Source: Cyclobacteriaceae bacterium
Lineage (GTDB): Bacteria > Bacteroidota > Bacteroidia > Cytophagales > Cyclobacteriaceae
Reading direction: 5' to 3'
NCBI GenBank assembly: GCA_016787645.1
Contig: JAEUUF010000019.1
Coordinates: forward strand, 1-64,000
DNA length: 64,000 nt
Part shown: one piece after another, positions 1-9,168 of the stretch
Layout: each line of letters starts with the position of its first letter
Numbering within the stretch: position 1 is the stretch's first letter
Notes under the pieces: generated by a model
The model's input: only the letters and a program-made list of their open reading frames with translations
What the model was told of the DNA's origin: nothing
Database searches by the model: none
Position numbers and translations under genes: made by a program

Positions 1-2285
1 TTGGTCTCGCCATCTCTCCCCACATCCGCACCCTCATCCCCGGAGAACGAAAACGGTTCTGTTTTCGGAATCTTTCCCTGCGCCACCTGCGTTCCGTCGA
101 TATACAAAATACAGGCACCGCCTGCACCCGGCTTTGGTTCATCGACCTGGAACTCATACTTAACCGTATGACGGCCCGGTTTGAGCGCCGTGGAGGCAGC
201 GATATTGGTACGCTGAAGTCCGAAGAAGTTATACTCGTGGTGGACCACGCCGTTCTTGGTATACAGCGTCCATCCGCCAAAGCGGCCCGCCTGGCTCAGA
301 ATAACCCCATTCACATTGGCCGGCACTTCCACATCGGCCGTGATCGTGTAGCTCATCATCTTCGTATTGATGAATACGTTTTCCATCAACCCCGTCATTC
401 CTTCATACAACGTCATGCTGGTGCGCTTGCCCATCAGGTCAGGGCGTCCGGCGACTTCGGGGTTGAAGCGTTCCACCCTACGGTCGTCTATAGGAAAGAC
501 ATGGTTCTTTTCTCCCTCTTCCTTGAATTTGTTCTTTAACTCTTTGAGTTTTTCCGGGTTGCTGGCAGCGAGGTTGTTGGCTTGCGAAAAGTCTTCATCC
601 ACATGATACAACTCCCACACATCCTGGTCGAGGGAAGGTAGCTTCGCCATCACCCAGGGAATGGAATGCCGGGTAGCGGCCACCCAACCTTCATGGTAGA
701 TAGCGCGGTTACCAAACATTTCAAAATACTGAGTCTTATGTCTTTCCGGTGCCGTAGCGTTGTCGAACGAGTAAGCGAGCGACGTTCCGTTGAAGGGTAC
801 CTGGTCTACACCATTCACGCTTTTCGGAAATGGCAGGCCAGCCGCTTCCATCACGGTGGGTGCGATGTCGGTAACGTGGCTGAACTGCGAACGGACTTCA
901 CCTTTCGTCTTGATGCCGTCGGGCCAATGCACGACCATGCCGTTGCGGGTGCCACCAAAGTGCGAGGCCACTTGCTTTGCCCACTGGAAAGGAGTGTTCA
1001 AGGCGTGCGCCCAACCCACGGCGTAGTGCGGGTAGGTGTTCGGGCCGCCCCAGGTGTCGTAGTAAGGCATGGACTGCGAAGCTTGGCCGATGATGCCGTT
1101 GAGTGCCATCATCTCGTTATAGGTTCCTTCCGGTCCACCTTCCGCGCTGGCACCATTGTCCCCTACAATGTAAAAGAACAGGGTGTTGTTCAGTTCGCCC
1201 ATTTCTTGCAGGGCGTCGATAAGGCGGCCTACTTCATGATCGGTGTGCTCGGCAAAGCCGGCGTACACTTCCATCTGGCGTGATAAAAGTTTCTTCTGTT
1301 CAGGAGTCAGGCTATCCCACGCGGGAATTTCTTTGGGACGCTCGGTAAGTTTCGCATCCTGCGGAATAACACCCAACGCTTTCTGACGTTCGTAAGATTC
1401 TTCCCTCAGCTTGTCCCATCCCTGGTCAAACTTTCCTTTGTACTTGTCGATGTATTCCTTCGGAGCATGATGTGGAGCATGCGTCGCACCCGTGGCGAAA
1501 TAAACATAGAATGGTTTGTCGGGCGTCAGTGATTGTTGTGCCTGCATCCAGTTCATGGCCTGGTTGGTCATGTCTTCCGTAAAGTGGTAGTTGGGACTGT
1601 TGTCGTGCTCGACGCGGGTGGTACCGTCATAGATAGCGGGCGCCCACTGATTGGTCTCACCGCCGATAAACCCATAAAACTTATCGAAGCCGGAGTGTGT
1701 GGGCCAGCGGTCATACGGACCCGATGGCGATACTTCCCAGGGAGGTGTCTCATGATATTTTCCAAATGCCGCAGTGCTGTAACCGTTTAGCCGAAGCATT
1801 TCTGCTAACGGGGCTACACTGCCAGGGCGAATACCCGTGTTGCCGGGAAACGCCGTGGCTAATTCCATAATCGCGCCGGCATTGTTCACATGGTGATTGC
1901 GGCCGGTGAGCAAGGCCACTCGAGTAGGCGAGCACAAAGCGGTAGTGTGAAAGCGATTGTACTTGAGTCCCTGACCGGCCAATCGTTCCACATTGGGCAT
2001 GTTGCAAGGGCCACCAAAAGCAGTTGAGGCTCCAAAGCCCATATCATCGATGAGCACCACGACAATGTTGGGTGCCTTCGCCGGGGCTTTGACTTCGAAT
2101 CGTGCCGGCGCCTTCGCCTTTCGGGCATCGAGTGTGGTATCTGCGGGATACGAAGGTTCACGAATCGGCAGCGAACTGCGATCAAGGCCGTCGGTCGTAG
2201 ATGCCGGTGTCGCCGATTCCTTAACCGGACCTGAACAGGCCACGGTCAGTGATGCGAGAACCAACGCGATGAAAAGCTTCTTCAT
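1..2285 (-). CDS. Arylsulfatase (formylglycine-dependent), lipoprotein, 3' end outside window
   Basis: Sulfatase-fold hydrolase expected to remove sulfate esters from sulfated glycans or other organic sulfates at the cell envelope. Reading leftwards from ATG at 2285, 761 codons are present and the frame is still open at base 1, so the C-terminus is missing. The N-terminus is a lipoprotein signal with a lipobox ending at Cys17. Metal-site residues lie in NIVVVLIDD near residue 73. The sulfatase signature CSPTR is at residues 118-122, with Cys118 the residue converted to formylglycine, followed by LLTGRNHH. The C-terminal third resembles the large (about 750-800 residue) arylsulfatases. No sulfatase-maturing enzyme gene is visible here. 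Exact substrate cannot be read from sequence. Confidence 0.93.
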   Translation of the reverse strand, partial: MKKLFIALVLASLTVACSGPVKESATPASTTDGLDRSSLPIREPSYPADTTLDARKAKAPARFEVKAPAKAPNIVVVLIDDMGFGASTAFGGPCNMPNVERLAGQGLKYNRFHTTALCSPTRVALLTGRNHHVNNAGAIMELATAFPGNTGIRPGSVAPLAEMLRLNGYSTAAFGKYHETPPWEVSPSGPYDRWPTHSGFDKFYGFIGGETNQWAPAIYDGTTRVEHDNSPNYHFTEDMTNQAMNWMQAQQSLTPDKPFYVYFATGATHAPHHAPKEYIDKYKGKFDQGWDKLREESYERQKALGVIPQDAKLTERPKEIPAWDSLTPEQKKLLSRQMEVYAGFAEHTDHEVGRLIDALQEMGELNNTLFFYIVGDNGASAEGGPEGTYNEMMALNGIIGQASQSMPYYDTWGGPNTYPHYAVGWAHALNTPFQWAKQVASHFGGTRNGMVVHWPDGIKTKGEVRSQFSHVTDIAPTVMEAAGLPFPKSVNGVDQVPFNGTSLAYSFDNATAPERHKTQYFEMFGNRAIYHEGWVAATRHSIPWVMAKLPSLDQDVWELYHVDEDFSQANNLAASNPEKLKELKNKFKEEGEKNHVFPIDDRRVERFNPEVAGRPDLMGKRTSMTLYEGMTGLMENVFINTKMMSYTITADVEVPANVNGVILSQAGRFGGWTLYTKNGVVHHEYNFFGLQRTNIAASTALKPGRHTVKYEFQVDEPKPGAGGACILYIDGTQVAQGKIPKTEPFSFSGDEGADVGRDGET

Positions 2286-2368
2286 AGATTTTGGTGGTCT
2301 TGTTGGATATAGGGGAAAGTATTAAAATTATCGACTTACTTGATTTGCATACTTGACAAAAGTCATCC

Positions 2369-3103
2369 TCAGGAGATCAGTAGCACAATAGCGCGTGAAA
2401 TAACGAATTCGTACAAAAGTACAAGCAGAACCAGTTGGACAGCGATCCGGACAGAAAGGGCTGGTCGGCCTTTCGCTTCATAAAGTTGATACCTGGCTAC
2501 GAAAAGGTAGACAAGGATAAGTATTTTGATCAACGTCCTCACCTCGAACGGCGACTCACCACCTTCCGTAAGCCTTTCTTGCATCAATAGGAAAGGGATG
2601 CTAAGAACCGTGAACACCATGACTTGCGCAGCCTGGAAGGTATTCGTTACAATAAGTTCTGAGAAAAGAAGCTTCCATTTTCGATAGAAGGCAAAGTCGG
2701 TAAGCGAAAGCAGGAGAAGAAACACGATACCCACCAGGGCAAAGTACTTGTGGGCGATCGTCGCGTTAAAATGCTCCACTTGCTCCAGGGAAATCTGCCG
2801 CACCGGGGGTTGAAGGTGAAGATTGAAAAAGAGGGCTGTTGCCAGTCCTCCCGCAATGACCAGGAAGAGGAATGGGTTGAAATGCTTGATTCGTTTACCC
2901 TCCAAATAGTCGCGGAGTGTACGCCCTGGCCGAATCGTAAGCTCCTTGATGGAATACCACAGTCCACGATCGGCGTGAAACATGGCATGCCACGCATGAT
3001 GAAATACTTCATGCCAGGTGATGCGATCGGTATCTGCCGGTTGGCGGCACATGGGACAATACTTGCCCTCATAAGATTGACCGCAATTCTTGCACGTAAC
3101 CAT
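2369..3103 (-). CDS. DUF3667 zinc-ribbon membrane protein
   Basis: A 244-residue protein of unknown function. The N-terminus carries a four-cysteine zinc ribbon (C4xxC7 and C16xxC19), then the DUF3667-type segment with a conserved FNPFLFL around residue 95. About four or five hydrophobic helices follow, so it should sit in the inner membrane with the ribbon in the cytoplasm. Start is the ATG at 3103; an internal start would remove the ribbon. It lies 72 bases downstream of the symporter gene on the same strand and may be the last gene of that transcript. DUF3667 is typical of Bacteroidota; no function is established. Confidence 0.88.
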   Translation of the reverse strand: MVTCKNCGQSYEGKYCPMCRQPADTDRITWHEVFHHAWHAMFHADRGLWYSIKELTIRPGRTLRDYLEGKRIKHFNPFLFLVIAGGLATALFFNLHLQPPVRQISLEQVEHFNATIAHKYFALVGIVFLLLLSLTDFAFYRKWKLLFSELIVTNTFQAAQVMVFTVLSIPFLLMQERLTEGGESPFEVRTLIKILILVYLFVARYQLYEAKGRPALSVRIAVQLVLLVLLYEFVISRAIVLLIS

Positions 3104-3175
3104 CGCGACAAGATAGCAAACTCGGGGATTTCCAAAGAAAAGGTTCGGTTGCCTGACTTACCGACCCGCGTCCAT

Positions 3176-4540
3176 TCACGCCAGGTTGCTCAAAAAGATC
3201 ATACCCACCGCCATCGGTGCCACGTAGCGGATCAGGAAGCGCCAGACATTTATATGGATCGGCAATGGATTCAACAACTCCTCCTCACAGGTCGCTTTCG
3301 GCAAGATCCAGCCGGCGATCACCGCCATCAGGATACCCCCGACAGGCATCAACAAGTTGGAACCGAAGTAGTCCAGCAATCCAAAAAAAGTCTTGCCTTC
3401 CAGCGGACCAAATGCAAAAGGGGTAAAATCCTTCGCCAGGTTAAAAGAGAACACCGTACCCAGTCCGGTTACCCACAGGATAATTCCTGCCACAATGGAA
3501 ATCCGTTTTCGGCTGTACTTCGAGGTCGCTACGAGGTGGGCGACTATGGATTCCAGCAAAGAAATCGAAGAGGTAAGTGCCGCTACAACAAGCAACAGGA
3601 AGAACAACGCTCCTACGAATCCTCCACCGGGCATTTCACCGAAAGCAATGGGCAGCGTCATGAAGATCAGCCCAGGTCCTTCGGCGGGCGACAAACCATA
3701 TTGAAACACAATCGGAAAAATGGCAAGCCCGGCCAGCATGGAGGCGAGTCCATCCGAAAATGAAATGACCGCGGCCGACTTAAGCACATGCGTGGTACGA
3801 GGCATATAGGCGCCATACGTGAGCATTACACCGACACCAATACCCAACGAAAAGAAGGCTTGCCCGAAAGCGGCGAGGACCGTGTTGGGCGTAAAGCGTG
3901 ACCAATCGGGCCAGAACATGAATTTCAACGCCTGCACAAATTCTCCCGTCACCATCGCATAGCCTACCAGGGCGACCAGGATGATGAACAGCATGGGCAT
4001 CATCCACGACACCGATCGCTCCAGTCCTTCCTGGACGCCGAGCGCCACAATCCACACCGTGGCCACTACGAACACGCCCTGCCCGATCATCATCCGCACC
4101 GGGCTTTTCAACAATTCATTGTAAAAACTTACCGCGGTCTCCGCATCGAGCTGGTTAAGCATGCCGGCGAAGGAAGTCACGGTATAGTCCAATGTCCAGC
4201 CGGCGATGACACAATAAAAACTCAGGATGAGAAACACACCGATCATGGAGACCCTCCCAAAGAGGGTCCAACGGGGGTGGAGACCATCGCGCGCTGACAA
4301 CACTTCCAGGGTTCCTACCATGCTCTTTCCACCCCGGCGTCCGATCATCAACTCGGCCGCAAGGATCGGGATGCCCATAACCAGCAGAGAAAGTAGGTAC
4401 ACCAATACAAACACCCCACCCCCATGCTCACCGGCGAGGTAGGTGAACTTCCAGATATTCGATAGGCCAACCGTGCTCCCAATCGAAGCAAGGAGAAAAG
4501 TATAATTCGATGACCACAAGGGAGGCTTCTGCTCAGTCAT
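3176..4540 (-). CDS. Sodium-dependent neurotransmitter:sodium symporter family (SNF/NSS) transporter
   Basis: A 454-residue LeuT-fold secondary transporter that probably imports an amino acid or amine with sodium across the inner membrane. The family signature is clear near the N-terminus: LLASIGSTVGLSNIWKFTYL (residues 16-35), covering the unwound first helix that binds sodium and substrate. About 11 to 12 membrane helices follow, the usual number for bacterial members. The start codon is only 5 bases from the stop of the aldo/keto reductase gene, so the two are very likely co-transcribed. Substrate is not predictable from the sequence. Confidence 0.92.
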   Translation of the reverse strand: MTEQKPPLWSSNYTFLLASIGSTVGLSNIWKFTYLAGEHGGGVFVLVYLLSLLVMGIPILAAELMIGRRGGKSMVGTLEVLSARDGLHPRWTLFGRVSMIGVFLILSFYCVIAGWTLDYTVTSFAGMLNQLDAETAVSFYNELLKSPVRMMIGQGVFVVATVWIVALGVQEGLERSVSWMMPMLFIILVALVGYAMVTGEFVQALKFMFWPDWSRFTPNTVLAAFGQAFFSLGIGVGVMLTYGAYMPRTTHVLKSAAVISFSDGLASMLAGLAIFPIVFQYGLSPAEGPGLIFMTLPIAFGEMPGGGFVGALFFLLLVVAALTSSISLLESIVAHLVATSKYSRKRISIVAGIILWVTGLGTVFSFNLAKDFTPFAFGPLEGKTFFGLLDYFGSNLLMPVGGILMAVIAGWILPKATCEEELLNPLPIHINVWRFLIRYVAPMAVGMIFLSNLA

Positions 4541-4545
4541 GACGA

Positions 4546-5595
4546 TTATGAGGAGAGTTGGTTGAGATTGTACTTCATCATTGAACCATGAGGCCCCTCC
4601 TTGATGCGCTCCAGGTCAAACACATCACCGGCCGGACCGCGCCTTCGCATCATCAATTTGCGGATCGCATCAACATCTGAAGCATCCAACGAAAAATCAA
4701 AAACGCCCAGGTTCTCATTCAGGTGAACGGCCGTGCGGGCCCCGATGATGGCGGCACCCACCTGGGGTCGTTCAAGTATGTAGCGCGTTGCTACATTGGC
4801 AAGGCTGGTATGATGCTTTTCTGCAATGCCATGGAGTGTACGCAGCAACTCCTGGAATAGAACCCACGAGCCGAACTCCTCAATCATCAACCTGTACTTT
4901 ACTTGCGATCGATTCTCATACGGCGGAAGCGGCTCAGCGTCGCCCAGCCACCGGTCGCTGAGAAATCCCCCGGCCACCGTACCATAGCAAAGCAAGTGAA
5001 TGTTGTTCTCCCGGCACAAATCCACCAGTCCCTTCTCCGGGCGGTTGTCGAGCACCGAGTATTGCACCTGCAAAGTGGTCAACCTCACGCCAGCCTGCAG
5101 AATTTCGCGGGTGGACTTGGTGTTGAAATTCGTCCCGGAGATCAGCCTGATCTTCCCCGCTTGCTGCAACTCCCCGAGCCAGTTCGCTGCCTCCACCCAA
5201 CCCGGCACATCGTAGGTCCACCAGCTGAATTGAACCATGTCCAATCGTTCTACGCCAAGTCGCTTCAAGGACCGGTCGATGATTCGCTCGACGTATTGCT
5301 TATTTAGAGTTGGTAGCGCATCATAGTCTGGAACAAACTTCGTGAGCACCTGGATATCCTCGTGGGAGCCGCGCCGTTTCTTTCGCTCCGAGAGAAAGCG
5401 CCCGATCAGTTCCTCAACTCCTGTGTAGATGTCTGCACAGTCAAACGTAGTCACACCGGCGTCGGCAAACGCAAACATGTCTTCCACAGGGTCTGAACCC
5501 GCAGAAGCACTATGACCCGCCGACAGCTGCCATCCGCCCTTGATGATCCGGGAAATGGAAAACCCAGGAGCTATTTCAATTCGTTCCACACTCAT
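4546..5595 (-). CDS. Aldo/keto reductase with catalytic His replaced
   Basis: A 349-residue (beta/alpha)8 NADPH-dependent oxidoreductase of the aldo/keto reductase superfamily. Asp52, Tyr57 and Lys86 of the usual catalytic tetrad are visible (FDCADIYTGVEEL and LTKF). The fourth position, normally His, falls in LDMVQFSWWTYD, where Ser124 stands in its place. The C-terminal cofactor segment is AAIIGARTAVHLNENLGVF. The start ATG overlaps the stop of the upstream TIGR04076 gene by 4 bases, which implies translational coupling, and the symporter gene follows after 5 bases. Substrate unknown; the missing His may slow or alter carbonyl reduction, which is an inference. Confidence 0.92.
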   Translation of the reverse strand: MSVERIEIAPGFSISRIIKGGWQLSAGHSASAGSDPVEDMFAFADAGVTTFDCADIYTGVEELIGRFLSERKKRRGSHEDIQVLTKFVPDYDALPTLNKQYVERIIDRSLKRLGVERLDMVQFSWWTYDVPGWVEAANWLGELQQAGKIRLISGTNFNTKSTREILQAGVRLTTLQVQYSVLDNRPEKGLVDLCRENNIHLLCYGTVAGGFLSDRWLGDAEPLPPYENRSQVKYRLMIEEFGSWVLFQELLRTLHGIAEKHHTSLANVATRYILERPQVGAAIIGARTAVHLNENLGVFDFSLDASDVDAIRKLMMRRRGPAGDVFDLERIKEGPHGSMMKYNLNQLSS

Positions 5596-5945
5596 GACTT
5601 CTCCTTCCAGGGATTGTTGTCCGGCAGCGGCACCACGGTGGTCTCCGAACGCTCAACGATTCGTTTCCCAATCCGACTGATCCTGAACTTTGCTCCGCAA
5701 TGTGGATCCGGGCAGGCAATGATATGATCCGTCGCCATCCAGTCATACTCATTCAACGGTCGCTGCTTCGCCGGCAGCAATGGTAACAGTGCCGCCAATG
5801 CATAGAGTGAGAATGGCTTGTCCGTCTTGAAGTGCAGGTTTTCCCCACGCACTTCAAACGATTCTCCCACCTGGTGGCTGCAGACAAAGGGCTTGTCTCC
5901 TTCGATAGTTTCAACAAGGAGATCGTAGATTGGAAATTGTGGCAT
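5592..5945 (-). CDS. TIGR04076 family protein
   Basis: A 117-residue protein that I assign to the small TIGR04076 family from its layout: a start like CSHQVGESFEV, a central SLYALAALLPLLPA segment, and the HIIACPDPHCGAKFRI block near residue 73 that matches the family's ACPDP motif. The biochemical role is unknown. It is the first gene of a tight operon: its stop overlaps the aldo/keto reductase start by 4 bases. The cysteines at about 22, 78 and 83 could bind a metal, but that is only a suggestion. A G-rich heptamer repeat lies just upstream of its ATG. Confidence 0.75.
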   Translation of the reverse strand: MPQFPIYDLLVETIEGDKPFVCSHQVGESFEVRGENLHFKTDKPFSLYALAALLPLLPAKQRPLNEYDWMATDHIIACPDPHCGAKFRISRIGKRIVERSETTVVPLPDNNPWKEKS

Positions 5946-5946
5946 A

Positions 5947-5982
5947 GGGAGGGATCAGGGGTTAGGGATCAGGGTCCAGGGC
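5947..5982 (+). repeat. G-rich heptamer repeat (GGGATCA-like), G-quadruplex-capable
   Basis: Six or seven runs of three or four G spaced by two to four bases (units such as GGGATCA and GGGTTA), directly upstream of the TIGR04076 gene. A related array lies at 39053-39090 on the same strand. The run pattern would allow a four-stranded G structure on the plus strand. Confidence 0.6.
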
Positions 5983-6044
5983 AGAAGGTAAACTTCCAAT
6001 ATTGAAGATTTGATACTCAATATTCAATAGTTCTTAGCTTATTC

Positions 6045-6180
6045 CTCCCCCTCTCCGTCTTACGGAGAGGGGGCCGGGGGGTGAGGTGCATTCCTCCCCT
6101 CTCCGTCTTACGGAGAGGGAGCCGGGGGTGAGGTGCATTCCTCCCTCTCCGTCTTCTGAGAGGGAGCCGGGGGGTGAAGC
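6045..6180 (+). repeat. Three tandem copies of the CCCCCTCTCCG hairpin repeat
   Basis: Copies at 6045-6088, 6094-6135 and 6141-6180, joined by a cattc spacer, with a period near 48. Each has a C-rich arm, a TCTTA-type loop, a complementary G-rich arm and a GGGTGAGGTG-like tail. The third copy is degenerate (loop GTCTTCT, tail GGGTGAAG). The array fills the space between the 5' end of one minus-strand gene and the 3' end of the next. Confidence 0.9.
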
Positions 6181-6184
6181 AAAC

Positions 6185-6210
6185 AAAAAAGGTCCCGAAG
6201 GACCTTTTTT
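6185..6210. terminator. Bidirectional Rho-independent terminator
   Basis: Near-perfect inverted repeat AAAAAAGGTCC / GGACCTTTTTT with a small CGAA loop region. The A and T tracts allow use from either side. It lies 20 bases past the stop of the minus-strand lipoprotein gene, whose transcript it most likely ends. Confidence 0.8.
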
Positions 6211-6229
6211 GATTAGCGTGTACCTTCTT

Positions 6230-6931
6230 TTAAAGCGTGCGCGATCCCGACCAGGTCCCGCTCGAGGAACTGCCTGTCCAACTGCCAGATGCAGAATTGC
6301 CATCGGCGCTCATTGTGCCGGATGCATTGACCGAACCCGTGGTAACGATGGTAATGGTAGTACCCACGACAGCCCCGGAGAAGTTGTCGCTTCCGCTGGC
6401 ACCGGCGTAAACTCCATTGATCAATCCGCTCTGGAGAATAAAGTTCCATTTGCCGGAATCATCGCCGGCATAAGTGCCCTCATACACCTTAACGATCGCT
6501 GTGGAGAGCTCCTTCATGATGGTTCCGTCCACGCTGGTTACCCCACCAAGATCAAAAGCCGACACATCGACATAGCTGCCATTCGCGGGAATTCCGATGG
6601 TGATGGTCCAGTTACCGTTAGTAAAGGCAGCACCAACAATTTCAACGCCAGATGTCCAACTGCCAAGGGCAGTGGTGGTCAGCGTGCGAGTCTCTGATCC
6701 AAACTTGATCACGATCTCCTTCTTGCCATTCTGGAGGTTAATCTTGATCTGTCCGCTCGTGGAAGAATTGGCGAACGTGCCTTTGTAGATTCCGCCGCTC
6801 TTGTTGTCATGTTCGGCCAGTGCCTCCGGCGTGTTGGAGAGCGAAGAAGTCGGTGCCGGATCATCCTTCTTGCAGGACATTGGGCTCAGCAGCAGCATGG
6901 CCGCCGCGATCATGTACAGGATTCTTTTCAT
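6230..6931 (-). CDS. Lipoprotein, paralogue of the 9636-10325 gene
   Basis: A 233-residue lipoprotein with signal peptide and lipid-attachment Cys20 (LSPMSC followed by KKDD). The mature part is rich in Gly, Ser and Thr with many short beta strands, and ends in SGTWSGSRTL. Shared blocks (PEAL, KSGGIYKG, YEGTYAG..SG.WNFI, SGTW.G..L) show it is a paralogue of the lipoprotein encoded at 9636-10325. The two flank a histidine kinase and a receiver protein. I do not recognise a named domain. A surface or periplasmic beta-sandwich or small barrel is plausible from composition only. Confidence 0.8.
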   Translation of the reverse strand: MKRILYMIAAAMLLLSPMSCKKDDPAPTSSLSNTPEALAEHDNKSGGIYKGTFANSSTSGQIKINLQNGKKEIVIKFGSETRTLTTTALGSWTSGVEIVGAAFTNGNWTITIGIPANGSYVDVSAFDLGGVTSVDGTIMKELSTAIVKVYEGTYAGDDSGKWNFILQSGLINGVYAGASGSDNFSGAVVGTTITIVTTGSVNASGTMSADGNSASGSWTGSSSSGTWSGSRTL

Positions 6932-7092
6932 AGGTTTAGTTTGATTTGGTTTGTTGATTTCTTTGGGGTGATAGTGTCGGGGATTAACAAGGTAAACAGA
7001 AATTCCTTAGCATGACAAGTGGCCGTGAGACATCACTTAGTTACTCAGCACCCGACTGACAGGAACCGGAAGAAAACAACCATATTTAAGGT

Positions 7093-9051
7093 ATGATCCT
7101 CCGGATTCTCCTTATTCTTCTTTTGCTGCCGGCGGTCGGCCAGGGTCAGGCACCGGATACGGTCTTCTGGACCAACGGACTTGTAGACCTGAGTAGGTAT
7201 GACTTCACCGAACGGGACGCGGCCCGTATCAGAGGTGGTTGGGCTTTTTATTGGAAGAAACTTATTACTCCTACTAACCTTTCACAGGCCGGGCTTCCTG
7301 CCTGGATCAACGGCAATTCCGGCTGGGCTGTCCAGCCGGGACTTGAAGGCCTTGGCTACGGCACCTACCAACTCTTCATCCGGCTTCCCCACAACCACCA
7401 GGGGCTCTCTATTTACTTTCCCACCATCAACGCGGCCAGCCGCATCTGGCTGAATGGCCGTTGGGTCGCCTCTACCGGACTGGTCGGGGAAACACCGGAA
7501 ACCTATCGTCCCGAACTGACGACGCTGCTTATCCCGCTTCCGGACAAAGAGGAAACCGTGGAGCTGCTCATCCAAGTGGCCAACTTCACACACCCCAACG
7601 GCGGGTTATCGGGGTACCCTCGTGTTGACCGGACAGCCGACCTGGTTGAAGACCTGACGCGTTCCAACGGCATCCAGAATTTCTTCGCAGGCTGTCTCAT
7701 CGCACTCTGCCTGTACCAGTTGATCTTGTTCTTTCTCTATAACAAAGGAAGGCCGTTTCTATGGATGTCGCTCATTTGTTTTGGCGTCGCGGCCCGGTCC
7801 ATGGTAATCCATGGCGGTTCTCTCTTGCTGCCCAATCTCTTTCCGCTGGTGCCGTGGGAGGTGTGGAAGAAACTTGAGTTTGGATCCGTGTATGCCATCG
7901 TCGCATTCTTCCCGTTATATGTCCACGACTTATTCCCGCAATTCGCCCCGATAAAACCGCTGCGCATTTTTGTGGCCATTGGAATACTCACCACCGTGCT
8001 TGTGCTCATCACCACGCAGGTGACCTTCGGGCTCGTCCTGGAAATCGTTCACCTCTGCTATTTGTTGTCGTTTATCTACGCCTTCTACACCATCGGCAAG
8101 GCCTGGAAGACGGGCGAACGCGACGCCCGGATTATTCTCTTCGGCATCCTGGCCAGCTTCCCGCTCATCCTCCTCGAGATCATGAAGAACTCCGCCTTCA
8201 TCGCGCTCAATATTCCAAGCATGTACTATGTGGAGCTTGGCGTGCTGGTATTCCTCCTCTTCCAGGTCTACCTGCTGGCCAACCACCAGGCTAAGTCGTA
8301 CAAATCCCTGGAAGCGATGAACATCAACCTCGAAGGCATGGTGAATGAACGGACCCGGGAACTGCGCACAGCCAATGATGTGCGGGACAAACTGCTTTCA
8401 GTCATTTCCCATGACGTGCGAAGCCCGCTGAACTCCCTGCAAAGCATGTTGGATTTGTACAACAAAGGCCTGGTTTCTCCGGAAGAGTTCACCGACTTCT
8501 CCCGACAGGTGCAATCCCAACTCGGCAATACCGGATTGCTGGTAGAGAATATTCTCGTTTGGACTTCCTCCCAGCTCAAGGGGGTGGAAATGCAGCGCCA
8601 GGAATTCAGCCTCAACGAAATGATCGATAGGAACATCGAACTCTTCCGGTCAACAGCCGAGTCAAAGCGAATCGCCATCACTTCCCTGCTCAACACCCCG
8701 ATGACCCTCACTTGGGAAAAGAATATCGTTCACCTGGCACTGCGCAACCTCCTCGCCAATGCTATCAAATTTTCCCATGAAGGTGGTACGATTGAAATCG
8801 GAGTATCACAAGAGGGAACTGACATCCACTTGCGCGTAACCGATCACGGTATCGGCATTGACAGCCCTACCATGGAAATGATCTTGTCAAGTAAACGCTC
8901 TGCTAGTCGCACCGGGACTGGACAAGAAACCGGCGCAGGCATCGGTCTTTCCCTTGTTCGAGATTACCTTATTCATGCCGGTGGAAGCCTTATGGCCGAG
9001 AGCGTCGTGGGAAAAGGCAGCACCTTCACCATCATAATCCCGCAGGGATGA
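7093..9051 (+). CDS. 7TMR-DISM sensor histidine kinase
   Basis: A 652-residue membrane-bound kinase. Residues 1-19 are a signal peptide. Residues 20-185 form an extracytoplasmic sensing domain of the 7TMR-DISM type (GGWAFYWKKL, YFPTINAASRIWLNG), likely a carbohydrate-binding-like fold. About seven helices follow (195-397), then a short coiled coil. The HisKA box is VISHDVRSPLNSL with phospho-accepting His440. The ATPase domain shows the N box LLANAIKFS (Asn556), DHGIGI (584-589) and GAGIGLSLV (614-622). It has no receiver domain of its own; the lone receiver encoded convergently at 9169-9591 is the obvious candidate partner, though this is inference. Confidence 0.93.
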   Translation: MILRILLILLLLPAVGQGQAPDTVFWTNGLVDLSRYDFTERDAARIRGGWAFYWKKLITPTNLSQAGLPAWINGNSGWAVQPGLEGLGYGTYQLFIRLPHNHQGLSIYFPTINAASRIWLNGRWVASTGLVGETPETYRPELTTLLIPLPDKEETVELLIQVANFTHPNGGLSGYPRVDRTADLVEDLTRSNGIQNFFAGCLIALCLYQLILFFLYNKGRPFLWMSLICFGVAARSMVIHGGSLLLPNLFPLVPWEVWKKLEFGSVYAIVAFFPLYVHDLFPQFAPIKPLRIFVAIGILTTVLVLITTQVTFGLVLEIVHLCYLLSFIYAFYTIGKAWKTGERDARIILFGILASFPLILLEIMKNSAFIALNIPSMYYVELGVLVFLLFQVYLLANHQAKSYKSLEAMNINLEGMVNERTRELRTANDVRDKLLSVISHDVRSPLNSLQSMLDLYNKGLVSPEEFTDFSRQVQSQLGNTGLLVENILVWTSSQLKGVEMQRQEFSLNEMIDRNIELFRSTAESKRIAITSLLNTPMTLTWEKNIVHLALRNLLANAIKFSHEGGTIEIGVSQEGTDIHLRVTDHGIGIDSPTMEMILSSKRSASRTGTGQETGAGIGLSLVRDYLIHAGGSLMAESVVGKGSTFTIIIPQG

Positions 9052-9053
9052 TA

Positions 9054-9127
9054 CTCCCCCTCTCCGTCTTACGGAGAGGGGGCAGGGCCTGTCCGCAGTA
9101 GCTTAAGCGAAGGCGGAGGGTGAGGTG
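9054..9127 (+). repeat. Hairpin repeat copy carrying the nested GCGAAGGCGGA module
   Basis: Standard 11-bp stem (CCCCCTCTCCG / CGGAGAGGGGG, loop TCTTA) beginning 3 bases past the kinase stop codon. Between the stem and the GGGTGAGGTG tail sits a second small palindrome of the form TCCGC...GCGGA that other copies lack. It separates two convergent genes and could also act as a terminator. Confidence 0.88.
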
Positions 9128-9168
9128 AGGCGAGTCGAGCCCGTCTGCAGCGCAATACCGAAGTCAGG

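Noticed and set aside
2750-3763. Open frame of 337 codons on the plus strand
   Set aside because: It runs opposite to the DUF3667 and symporter genes, crosses their border, and its translation is low in hydrophobic order and rich in Gln, Arg and His.
6086-6697. Plus-strand open frame of 203 codons
   Set aside because: It begins in the hairpin repeat and runs antisense to the lipoprotein gene.
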